DNA from: JAMCUI01 sp964520615
Lineage (GTDB): Bacteria > Patescibacteriota > Microgenomatia > 2-02-FULL-39-11
Length of the DNA stretch: 64,000 nucleotides
NCBI GenBank assembly: GCA_964520615.1
Contig: CAZFNL010000011.1
Coordinates: 1-64,000 of the forward strand
Direction: 5' to 3'
The notes under the pieces: generated by a model
What the model was told of the DNA's origin: nothing
Database searches by the model: none
Seen by the model: only the letters and a program-made list of their open reading frames with translations
Position numbers and translations under genes: made by a program
Shown: positions 26,807-34,538 of the stretch, in pieces
Numbering within the stretch: the first letter of the stretch is position 1
How the letters are laid out: the number at the start of each line of letters is the position of its first letter

Positions 26807-26866
26807 GATGACAACACCGTAACAAAATATATCAGACTATAACTCTACTCTGATAAAATTGTGCTT

Positions 26867-28024
26867 TTACGCGACAAAAAAACCTAAAGTATAGTATATG
26901 AAAAATATCAAGAGCAAGACGAGTGAAAAGAAAACATAAATTATTTCCCAAAATCTAGCTGGTCTTAGCCTACCCATAGACATAAATATTGGGAAAAATA
27001 TGAGGGCATAGCGGGAAACACCATTGAGTATATATCCCCGGTACTGAAAGAAATAGAAGACAAGAAAAAAGACCAAAAGAAAAATCCAGTCTTCCCTCCT
27101 GATTTTCCTGCAGGAAACATAAAGATAAGCTATAGCACCGGCTGTTATGACAAAATCCAAATCGTTGGGAAGGTTCAGGGGACTCACCAGCAATATTTTT
27201 GCCTGCGACAGCAGCGGATCCCAGGGAAGAGGCAGCGTCACTTTCCAGGCGGAATTGACTCTAAGGGCAACAAGAGAAACACCGGTCATCGCGTCCTGAA
27301 ACCCGGCTATGAGAAAAAATGACAGCGGGATAAGAATTAAGGAAAGCAAAGCCGGAATTTTATTTTTTATCTTTTTGCTTTTCCAGAAAATATAAGCTAA
27401 AGGCGCCAAAAGCACACCTCCATATGGTTTAGTCACTGTGGCAAAGATGGCAAATAATGTTGCTGTAAACGGCCTGTCTTTTTTAGCAAATATGAGGCAA
27501 GCCAGGACAAAAGAAATAAAAAGAGACTCTGCATACGGGACAAGCAGGAAAAACGCGGCCGGAAAGATAGCATATGCCGCAAGCAACCTCACCGCGATTT
27601 TCCCGTCATTCTCCATCAAAGTAAAATAATAAAATAAGAAAAATGCTAAGGCGGAAAGAAATGTATTTAGGAAAAAAGCTGCTACCGGAAATGTTGCCGG
27701 ACTTACCAACGTCAGTAATTTTACTGCCCAAGGATACAGAGGGAAAAACTTGGCCGTCAATGGTTCACCTCTATAATTAGTCCTCGCCACTTCCTCATAC
27801 CAGAGAGCGTCAAAGCGGTGAAGCGGTTGGACAATATAATACCAGGAATCATTTCTATCGACGGGAATATTGCGCACCAAATCCATCTGAGCGGTAGTTA
27901 GCGGAATTTTGGGAAATATGGAAAAAAGGGAAAAACCGGCAAACAAAAGCAAGAGGCGCAGAAACAGTGTGAAAATTATTGAGAGGATAATGCCTGTTTT
28001 TATATTTTTCCTATCCGTTTTCAT
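26867..28024 (-). CDS. PIG-V-like mannosyltransferase
   Basis: This 385-residue membrane glycosyltransferase has about ten hydrophobic helices. The first outer loop carries RFDALWYEEVARTNYRGEP followed by KFFPLYPWAVKLL, the WDA.WY...FFPLYP pattern of the PIG-V/GPI-mannosyltransferase-2 family. Bacterial relatives use polyprenyl-phosphate sugars to decorate lipids or proteins. It lies among surface protein genes, so it may glycosylate them. ATG 28024 is chosen; the frame opens earlier at a TTG that is in fact part of the -35 box. Confidence 0.72.
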   Translation of the reverse strand: MKTDRKNIKTGIILSIIFTLFLRLLLLFAGFSLFSIFPKIPLTTAQMDLVRNIPVDRNDSWYYIVQPLHRFDALWYEEVARTNYRGEPLTAKFFPLYPWAVKLLTLVSPATFPVAAFFLNTFLSALAFFLFYYFTLMENDGKIAVRLLAAYAIFPAAFFLLVPYAESLFISFVLACLIFAKKDRPFTATLFAIFATVTKPYGGVLLAPLAYIFWKSKKIKNKIPALLSLILIPLSFFLIAGFQDAMTGVSLVALRVNSAWKVTLPLPWDPLLSQAKILLVSPLNLPNDLDFVITAGAIAYLYVSCRKIRREDWIFLLVFFLVFYFFQYRGYILNGVSRYALIFFPIFMSMGRLRPARFWEIIYVFFSLVLLLIFFIYYTLGFFVA

Positions 28025-28031
28025 CAACGAA

Positions 28032-28060
28032 AATATAAATGTATTTGCCGCAAACGTCAA
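28032..28060 (-). promoter_or_regulatory. promoter of the mannosyltransferase, leaderless
   Basis: On the minus strand TTGACG (28055-28060), 17 bases, TATATT (28032-28037). The expected first base is at about 28025, adjacent to the ATG at 28024. Confidence 0.6.
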
Positions 28061-28085
28061 GAGCTCTCCTAAAAGGAGAGCTCTT
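28059..28085. terminator. 12-bp perfect hairpin between surface genes
   Basis: AAGAGCTCTCCT (28059-28070), loop AAA, AGGAGAGCTCTT (28074-28085). It follows the stop of the 28118 gene on the minus strand and abuts the next promoter. No T run follows on either strand, so it may end or protect the upstream transcript without being a standard intrinsic terminator. Confidence 0.5.
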
Positions 28086-28117
28086 AAACTGAAATATTCA
28101 GTAAACTGCTCACTATA

Positions 28118-28717
28118 TCATTGAGATATCGTAATAGATGAACTGTTTACATTATTGCTCACTCCTACATTTACCAAAGCATCTCCGGTTCCCACTCCTC
28201 CACCGACTGTATTCAGGTTTGCCTGATTATTACCTGTATTTACGGTTGTGTTCACGTTATTGGTAACGAAAGCAGTGTTGGTTAACATAAAACCAACCCT
28301 CTTATTTACATTTACGGTGACGTTATTGGTGGAACCGTAACCGGTAATGGAGTTTCCGCTGCCGGTCAATGATGTATCCAAAACAGCTGTCTGGTTTACG
28401 TTTAGGCCGACATTGTTTACTGTATTGGCTACAGGATTGATATTTGCCGTAGCGTTTCCAGTGAGAACTCCGCCCAGACTCGCGTCTGAATTCTGGTTAT
28501 TCTGGTTTCCGCCGGTATTTGTGTTGGTAGTTACATTGTTGGTAACATTCCCATTATTACCCAGCATAAACCTTACAATCCTTTTTGCCTTTATGGTGCA
28601 ATAGTTAGAACTATAAGCACCTGTCGGACCGTTTCCACAATCCACAGCCAGTGCCGGTGCTACTGTCAAAAGCAGCATTCCTGCTCCAATGGCCATTCCC
28701 AATATATTTTTTTTCAT
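28118..28717 (-). CDS. short secreted N/G/T-rich repeat protein
   Basis: The 199-residue protein has a signal peptide ending ALA, then VDCGNGPTGAYSSNYC, the same two-cysteine start as the 24501 protein, and two repeats with VTNNV.T..NTG.NQ.N, GG..TG.A.VNV. Each repeat contains a basic hydrophobic insert (KRIVRFML, KRVGFMLTN). It ends NSSSITISQ without an anchor. A full Shine-Dalgarno site (complement of TCACCTCCTTT, 28726-28736) supports ATG 28717. It is likely a minor subunit or cap of the same fibre or layer as its longer relatives; this is inference. Confidence 0.7.
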   Translation of the reverse strand: MKKNILGMAIGAGMLLLTVAPALAVDCGNGPTGAYSSNYCTIKAKRIVRFMLGNNGNVTNNVTTNTNTGGNQNNQNSDASLGGVLTGNATANINPVANTVNNVGLNVNQTAVLDTSLTGSGNSITGYGSTNNVTVNVNKRVGFMLTNTAFVTNNVNTTVNTGNNQANLNTVGGGVGTGDALVNVGVSNNVNSSSITISQ

Positions 28718-28765
28718 AAATCTTTTCACCTCCTTTCTTTATTGATTTTCTTACTGCACAAAAAT

Positions 28766-28812
28766 AACACTCTCCTCCCTCGGTCTATAAGAGACCTCGG
28801 GATTCGAGTGTT
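28766..28812 (-). terminator. hairpin with T run in the leader of the 28118 gene
   Basis: AACACTC (28766-28772) pairs with GAGTGTT (28806-28812), with inner pairs GGTCT/AGACC and CCC/GGG. On the minus strand ATTTTT follows. It lies upstream of the gene start at 28717, so it could work as an attenuator. Confidence 0.5.
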
Positions 28813-28924
28813 TTCCTTTGAGCAGAAGGCAGACTATGATACATAGGGCAGCAAGTTAAGACTCGGGCAGCGATATTTTCCGACTAAAAAACTACACCGG
28901 GCAGGTGTCGAAAGACAAATGGAA

Positions 28925-28974
28925 ACAAAAAAGCAATCCTTTACAGGGATTGCTTCCGTTTGCGGTCGGCAAAC
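28925..28974 (-). ncRNA. short two-hairpin leader RNA ending in a terminator
   Basis: A transcript from the promoter at 28984-29013 would start near 28977 and fold as GTTTGC/GCAAAC (28958-28974, loop CGACC) followed by the terminator AAGCAATCC/GGATTGCTT (28931-28955) with six T. It would be a roughly 50-base RNA, either free-standing or the terminated form of the 28118 leader. No known riboswitch class is recognised. Confidence 0.45.
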
Positions 28975-28983
28975 TCTACTTCC

Positions 28984-29013
28984 ACTGTAAAATAATTTTT
29001 TCTATTTTGTCAA
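28984..29013 (-). promoter_or_regulatory. sigma70-type promoter facing the 28118 gene
   Basis: On the minus strand TTGACA (29008-29013), 18 bases, TACAGT (28984-28989). The predicted start is close to 28977. Confidence 0.55.
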
Positions 29014-29125
29014 TACCCAAGTTTTTAGCTAAGTTTAGAGATAATATAATACATTTATATATCTGAAAACAATATGGGAAATGACATGATTTTATCGAGA
29101 TCTGTTTTGAAGGATATGTTGCTAA

Positions 29126-29155
29126 TTGCAATTTCAAGTGCAAGAAGTATATAAT
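29126..29155 (+). promoter_or_regulatory. promoter of the alaS T-box transcript
   Basis: TTGCAA (29126-29131), 18 bases, perfect TATAAT (29150-29155). Transcription should begin near 29161-29162. Confidence 0.5.
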
Positions 29156-29160
29156 ATCAA

Positions 29161-29441
29161 TCAAGATAGTAAAATCATGCGGGGACAAGTATCTGGAGAT
29201 TGCAAAATCGAAGGTGAAGCCGCCCAGCAAGTCCCGAAATATATTGAGGGAGAAGATGCGGAAAGAAACCCTTCTTCAAACGGAAGGATAAGTAGAATCC
29301 GACGGGTATGCCCGTGACAGCTGGAATAAGTAGTTGTTAGTAAGTAGTCAGGAAACATATTCAATAATTAACCAATAACTAACAACTAAAGTAAGGTGGT
29401 ACCGTGACGATCTCACCCTTTGACAAAGGTGGGATTTTTTT
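29161..29441 (+). promoter_or_regulatory. T-box leader upstream of alaS
   Basis: AAGGTGGTACCGTGA (29393-29407) matches the conserved T-box sequence. Its UGGU bulge fits a tRNA ending ACCA, as tRNA-Ala does. The competing terminator CTCACCCTTTG/CAAAGGTGGGA (about 29411-29434) is followed by seven T (29435-29441), and CACCCTT can instead pair with AAGGTG to form the antiterminator. A preceding 11-base-pair stem, TAGTTGTTAGT/ACTAACAACTA (29331-29341, 29378-29388), fits stem III. A stem at 29180-29236 with AAGTAT opposite GCAA may be a short stem I with GCA (Ala) as specifier; that part is tentative. Another hairpin, GTGAGAGTA/TACTCTCAC (29442-29478), lies before the gene. Confidence 0.82.
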
Positions 29442-29580
29442 GTGAGAGTAGAAGATACAAAGTGAGTCGTACTCTCACGTATGGTGAGGAGAGAAGCGAC
29501 GAATCCATTTTGTAGGTTAGTTAATGAATATTTTACCAGAGACTGATGTTATAAATGTTACAATTCAATTAAATAAACAT

Positions 29581-31419
29581 ATGACTCACACTGATTTGCG
29601 CAAAAAATTCATCAGGTTTTTTACTTCATCTCCACGCAATCACAAGGAAATTCCTTCTGCCCCCCTTGTCCCGGAGAATGATCCGACAGTCCTTTTTATC
29701 ACAGCCGGCATGCATCCCCTGGTTCCCTATCTTATGGGAGAAACCCATCCACTGGGACGGAGACTGGTAGATGTGCAAAAATCCATGCGTACTGACGACA
29801 TCGAGGAAGTAGGAGACCTGCGCCACTTTACTTTTTTTGAAATGTTGGGTAATTGGAGCCTGGGCGATTATTTCAAAAAGGAAGCAATCAGCTGGTCTTT
29901 TGAATTTCTGACTTCTCCCAAATGGCTGCATCTTGACCCATCCAAAATTTACATATCTGTATTTGAAGGAGACAGTGATGCGCCCCGCGACGACGAGTCT
30001 ATCGGTTTCTGGCAAGAGGCTTTTGGAAAAGCAGGCATAGAAGCAAAAGTGGGTAACCCCAGAGACGATGTGACACTGGGAGGCAGGATATTTCCCTATC
30101 CCAAAAGCAAGAACTGGTGGGGACCGGCAGGCACCACCGGACCATGCGGTCCTGATACGGAGATGTTTTTTGACACGGGCCTGTCTGTGCATAATCCAGA
30201 AATATATGGTCCGGTTTGCCACATCAATTGTGACTGCGGACGTTTTGTAGAAATTTGGAATGACGTCTTCATGCAATATAATAAAAAACCTGACGGAAGT
30301 TTTGAACCGCTGCAGCAAAAGAATGTTGATACCGGAATGGGTATGGAGAGGTTAACGGCAATTCTGGAATGGTTTGAAGGGAAAATTCCCGATCCGGACC
30401 CTTTTCGGACAGAACTTTTTAACCCAGTGACGGAAACTATAAATAAAGTCTATTTCCAAAAATACGGCGGGGAAAATACTAAATCTCTACGGATTATCGC
30501 AGATCACATCCGAGCGGCAGTTTTCATCATTTCAGACGGTGTTGTACCCAGCAATAAGGAAAGAGGTTATGTTCTGCGAAAACTCATTAGGCGCACCGTG
30601 AGGCATCTCCAGCTTATTGGAGTTAAAAATCCTTTTATAAGCCCCTTAGCAATGGCTATGATAGAGACCTATAAGTCAGATTATCCTGAATTGTCCCAAA
30701 ACAAGAAACTCATAAAAGAAACAATGGAACAAGAAGAGACAAAATTCTTGGCTACCCTCAGTCGCGGTCTGAAAGAAATAGAAAAACATTCTATCCTGAC
30801 CGGAAAAATCGCTTTTGACATATACCAAAGCTATGGTTTTCCCTGGGAGATGACGGCAGAAATTGCCCGCGAGAAAGGCCAACAGATTGATCAGGCACAG
30901 TTTGAGTCGGAATTTAAAAAACATCAGGAATTATCACGTACAGCTACAAAAGGCGTATTTAAGGGAGGATTACAGGATCACTCGGAAACCACGACTCGCC
31001 TCCATACTGCTACTCACCTTCTCCAGGAAGCTTTACGAGAAGTCCTAGGAGACCACGTCAGGCAAAAAGGCAGCCACATCACAGCTGAGCGTCTGCGTTT
31101 TGACTTTTCCCATCCCGCTAAGATGACACCTGAAGAGGTAAAAAAAACCGAGGATCTGGTAAATGCACAAATCAAAAAAAATCTTCCCGTAAGCATAAAA
31201 GTAATCGACCTGAAAGAAGCTACAAATGAAGGCGCGCTCACTGTTCCCGGCGTAAATTATCCTGAAAAAGTAAAAGTATATACCATCGGCAATTTTTCCC
31301 GAGAAGTCTGTGGAGGACCGCATGTCGACTTTACAGGAAAGATGGGAACGTTTAAGATAATAAAAGAAGAGGCGGCCTCTGCAAACGTTCGCAGAGTCTA
31401 TGCAATCCTCACTATCTAA
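29581..31419 (+). CDS. alaS: alanyl-tRNA synthetase, without C-Ala domain
   Basis: This enzyme charges tRNA-Ala. The 612 residues begin MTHTDLRKKFIRFF and contain the class II core (FEMLGNWSLGDYFKKEA, GMGMERLTAILEW), the tRNA-binding helices (ADHIRAAVFIISDGVVPSNKERGYVLRKLIRR), and the editing domain with HTATHLL and the metal-binding CGGPHVDFTG. It ends soon after NVRRVYAIL, so the DHHA1/C-Ala oligomerisation domain of the usual 850-residue enzyme is missing. ATG 29581 fits family N-termini; ATG 29524 would add 19 unlikely residues. The T-box leader upstream confirms the identity. Confidence 0.94.
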   Translation: MTHTDLRKKFIRFFTSSPRNHKEIPSAPLVPENDPTVLFITAGMHPLVPYLMGETHPLGRRLVDVQKSMRTDDIEEVGDLRHFTFFEMLGNWSLGDYFKKEAISWSFEFLTSPKWLHLDPSKIYISVFEGDSDAPRDDESIGFWQEAFGKAGIEAKVGNPRDDVTLGGRIFPYPKSKNWWGPAGTTGPCGPDTEMFFDTGLSVHNPEIYGPVCHINCDCGRFVEIWNDVFMQYNKKPDGSFEPLQQKNVDTGMGMERLTAILEWFEGKIPDPDPFRTELFNPVTETINKVYFQKYGGENTKSLRIIADHIRAAVFIISDGVVPSNKERGYVLRKLIRRTVRHLQLIGVKNPFISPLAMAMIETYKSDYPELSQNKKLIKETMEQEETKFLATLSRGLKEIEKHSILTGKIAFDIYQSYGFPWEMTAEIAREKGQQIDQAQFESEFKKHQELSRTATKGVFKGGLQDHSETTTRLHTATHLLQEALREVLGDHVRQKGSHITAERLRFDFSHPAKMTPEEVKKTEDLVNAQIKKNLPVSIKVIDLKEATNEGALTVPGVNYPEKVKVYTIGNFSREVCGGPHVDFTGKMGTFKIIKEEAASANVRRVYAILTI

Positions 31420-31422
31420 ATA

Positions 31423-33630
31423 ATGTCCCTAGTCAATAAATTCCTGCAAAAAAAAGTAGAAAAAGAATACTTCATAGTCCTCGGCATTGAAGAACACCGC
31501 ATCTGTGCTGCCGTGGCTGAAATTGAAGCCGCTATGGTAAGGATAATCGGAACCGGTGAGAGTGAATATGCAACCGTAGGCAGCGAAATAGAAGCCACTG
31601 ATATTGCCATTTCCACTGCAGAAAAAAGTGTCCCTGAAAATATATTCGTCAAAAAGACAATTTTTGGCGTCCCAGTATCGTTTATGCAAAACGGTGAGAT
31701 AAAACCTGAATATATGGAAAGGGTACAAAAAATATCCAAAGAACTTGACCTGTCTCCCCAAGGATATATCGAGTATCCCCAGGCAATCTCCAGCTTTTTG
31801 GAAGCAAAAGAAGAAACACCTCCTACTCTTCTTCTACTATCCATCGGAAGGAATCATCTTACTCTATCACATCTTCGAGTGGGTAAAGTGGAAAAAAATA
31901 TTGTTGTCGAAAGGTCTTCATCTTTATCAGAAGACTTCAATAGTATACTTTCCCATTTCGAGTCAGAAATTCTGCCTTCAAAAATAGTCATGTATGACGA
32001 AGTAAAAGGACCACTCCTTGAGGACATGAGGGAAGAACTGCTGAATTTTCCCTGGCACAAACAGGCTTCTTTTATGCATACGCCCAAAATAGAAATTATG
32101 GAACCAAGCGCTATCACAACAGCCCTGGTTGAGACAGCAGCCAGTAAATTCATCAGAAGCGATCTTAAAGTAATCTCTCAAGATGAGGAAAAATCAGAAA
32201 GTACAGCAAACGTCAATTCAAAAGAAGAAACTGAAAAAGAAAATGAGAGTTATACAAGTGAAACTCCTACAGTAAAAAGATTGGTTGAAAAAGAAAACCA
32301 TAGTGAAGAAGAAGCTTTTGGTTTTGTAAAGAATAAAGACATCAGGAAAACAGAAGAACTGGAAAATATCTCCACTCCTGTCGACCTGAAAACAGAATTG
32401 TTTGGCGGGAAATTTGAGGAAGCACAAAAACCCGTCAGGAAATTCATACCCAATACGCCCAATATACCATTGCGCCTTCCACCTATATCCTTGAGCCTGG
32501 CGCCAGCACTCGGGGTTTTATTGGCCCTTATACTTATTGTCTTTGTGGGCTATTTTCTTGTCTGGAATTATCCTCAAAGTGACGTCAATCTTATCGTCTA
32601 TCCTCTCAAGTCTTCCCAGACAATGGGTGTAGTCTTTACCACAGACAATACCCGAACCAACCTAGACAATAACATCATCCTCGCTTCCACCATATCCCAA
32701 GAAATTTCCGACCAGAAGACTGTCGAGACTACAGGAAAAACCAAAGTGGGCAATCCGGCAAAAGGTGATGTGACGATATACAACAAAACTCTTGATGCCA
32801 AGACTTTCCCAAAAGGTACTGTTTTAACCAACGGATCGCTAAAATTTACACTGGATAATGATACCACTATCGCTTCTGCTTCAGACACAGGGGAAGGGCT
32901 GACTTATGGGAAAACCACGACAAGCGTCACAGCCGTTGATATAGGACCAGAAGGTAACCTGGGTGCTGACAGTAATTTTACCATAAAGGACTTCCCAGGA
33001 ACATCATACTATGCCAAAAATACAAGCAATTTTTCAGGCGGCACCAGCCGGGATGTATCAAGCGTCTCTAAAGAGGATCAGGATAATCTTTTCTCCTCGC
33101 TTTCCCAGGATCTTGAAGGTCAGGCGAAGCAAAAAATGCTTCAGCAAATTGGATCTGATGAAAAACTGCTTGACGGATCTATAGAAAATACAGTCGTCTC
33201 CCAAAAATTCAGCAACGACGTCAATACAGAAGCCAAAGAATTGACGCTGACGCTTGACATGAAAGTCAATGCGCTTGTTTACAAACAGAAAGACCTGACT
33301 ACTCTTGCCAAAACTGACCTTTTCCAGCCACCCCAGGGATATACTATCAATAATTCACAAAATCAGATAAAGATCGAACAGGCACAAGTAGAGAAAAACG
33401 GGGATACACAGGCGACCGCCGTCATAACAGCCAACTTTATCCCCAAATTTGACACATCACTACTTAAATCGCAAATTGCCGGAAAATCTTTTCAAACCGC
33501 CAGCAACACGTTATCAAAAATCAATAATATCGGGGGTATAGAAATTATCAAAGAAAACAACCTTCCTCTATGGGGAAATAGGCTTCCTCTAAACGGGAAT
33601 AATATCAATATCAATCTCGTCATTCGATAA
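31423..33630 (+). CDS. FtsA/PilM-like and baseplate-J-like membrane protein
   Basis: The 735-residue protein has an N-terminal actin-fold-like region (FIVLGIEEHRICAAVAEIE onward, resembling FtsA/PilM) over about 1-240, an acidic linker, one membrane helix (about 356-378), and a large extracellular part with a baseplate-J-like signature: GKTKVGNPAKGDVTIYNKT, FPKGTVLT, VDIGPEGNLGAD. This architecture recurs in Candidate Phyla Radiation genomes. It may connect an internal filament-like protein with an outer structure; no experimental role is known to me. It starts three bases after alaS. Confidence 0.65.
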   Translation: MSLVNKFLQKKVEKEYFIVLGIEEHRICAAVAEIEAAMVRIIGTGESEYATVGSEIEATDIAISTAEKSVPENIFVKKTIFGVPVSFMQNGEIKPEYMERVQKISKELDLSPQGYIEYPQAISSFLEAKEETPPTLLLLSIGRNHLTLSHLRVGKVEKNIVVERSSSLSEDFNSILSHFESEILPSKIVMYDEVKGPLLEDMREELLNFPWHKQASFMHTPKIEIMEPSAITTALVETAASKFIRSDLKVISQDEEKSESTANVNSKEETEKENESYTSETPTVKRLVEKENHSEEEAFGFVKNKDIRKTEELENISTPVDLKTELFGGKFEEAQKPVRKFIPNTPNIPLRLPPISLSLAPALGVLLALILIVFVGYFLVWNYPQSDVNLIVYPLKSSQTMGVVFTTDNTRTNLDNNIILASTISQEISDQKTVETTGKTKVGNPAKGDVTIYNKTLDAKTFPKGTVLTNGSLKFTLDNDTTIASASDTGEGLTYGKTTTSVTAVDIGPEGNLGADSNFTIKDFPGTSYYAKNTSNFSGGTSRDVSSVSKEDQDNLFSSLSQDLEGQAKQKMLQQIGSDEKLLDGSIENTVVSQKFSNDVNTEAKELTLTLDMKVNALVYKQKDLTTLAKTDLFQPPQGYTINNSQNQIKIEQAQVEKNGDTQATAVITANFIPKFDTSLLKSQIAGKSFQTASNTLSKINNIGGIEIIKENNLPLWGNRLPLNGNNININLVIR

Positions 33631-33633
33631 CAC

Positions 33634-34344
33634 ATGCCATTGTACTCATATACTAAATCCCATGGTAAATCCCGCGGGAAAAAAATAATCTCTTTCATAT
33701 CTGCAATACTGATCCTTACCGGACTTGCAGTCGTCGGTTGGACAGTCTATCCTATCGCCACATATGAAATATTTTATGCGCCCAAATTTGAAAATTCTGT
33801 AAATCCGGTACCTATGGAAATTGTAAAAAACACGATTGCCGACAACATACCTGCAGTATTGGGAGCCCAAAACGCTGATTACACCAGAGCAAGCGCCTGG
33901 TTCCCTAAAGCCAACAATATCAAACTCAGCAATTCCAATACGTCGTATTTTGTTTCTATACCCAAAGTAAATATCCAAAATGCTACAGTCCTTCTGGGTA
34001 ACGATGATCTTAACAAAAGCCTGGTACAGTTTGCCGGGCCACTACCTGGAAACTATGGCAATCCAGTCATTTTCGGACATTCTACTCTACTCTGGTTTTA
34101 TAATCCCAAAGATTACCGGACTATCTTTTCTGAATTACCGCAATTAAACATTGGTGACGATATATACATCAGTCTGGAAAACATCAGCTATCATTACAAG
34201 GTTTTCCAGATGAAAGTCGTCTGGCCTGACAATCTCTCTGTATTGGATCAGACATATGACGATGAATATCTGACTCTTATCACTTGTGTGCCGCCTGGAA
34301 CTTTCTATAAACGTCTTGTAGTCAGTGCCAGACTAGTCAGATAA
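33634..34344 (+). CDS. sortase (class D-like)
   Basis: This is a 236-residue membrane sortase with an N-terminal helix (about residues 18-38). The triad is H149 in IFGHSTL, C218 in LTLITCVPPG and R227 in YKRLVVSARL. It differs clearly from the sortase at 20631, so the organism has at least two, probably with different substrates. It starts three bases after the FtsA-like gene and so belongs to the alaS transcript. The following 34345-34538 spacer holds a TATAAT at about 34401 and little else. Confidence 0.88.
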   Translation: MPLYSYTKSHGKSRGKKIISFISAILILTGLAVVGWTVYPIATYEIFYAPKFENSVNPVPMEIVKNTIADNIPAVLGAQNADYTRASAWFPKANNIKLSNSNTSYFVSIPKVNIQNATVLLGNDDLNKSLVQFAGPLPGNYGNPVIFGHSTLLWFYNPKDYRTIFSELPQLNIGDDIYISLENISYHYKVFQMKVVWPDNLSVLDQTYDDEYLTLITCVPPGTFYKRLVVSARLVR

Positions 34345-34538
34345 TAATATTTCTGAAATATTTTTATAAACACAATAACGACAACAGAGTTGAACTCCGA
34401 TATAATGATTGGATCAGGACAAATCCATTTACAAGATGACCGCTGTTATATAAGAAACGATATGATACAAAGGGACTCAAATTTGACATTAAGTCGGGAG
34501 CAATCCCCTAGATTATTAATTCACTTTTATCAAAAAAT

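Noticed and set aside
28976..29230. 84-codon minus-strand frame over the T-box leader
   Set aside because: It spans the alaS promoter and T-box stems; no start site, and the RNA features explain the sequence.
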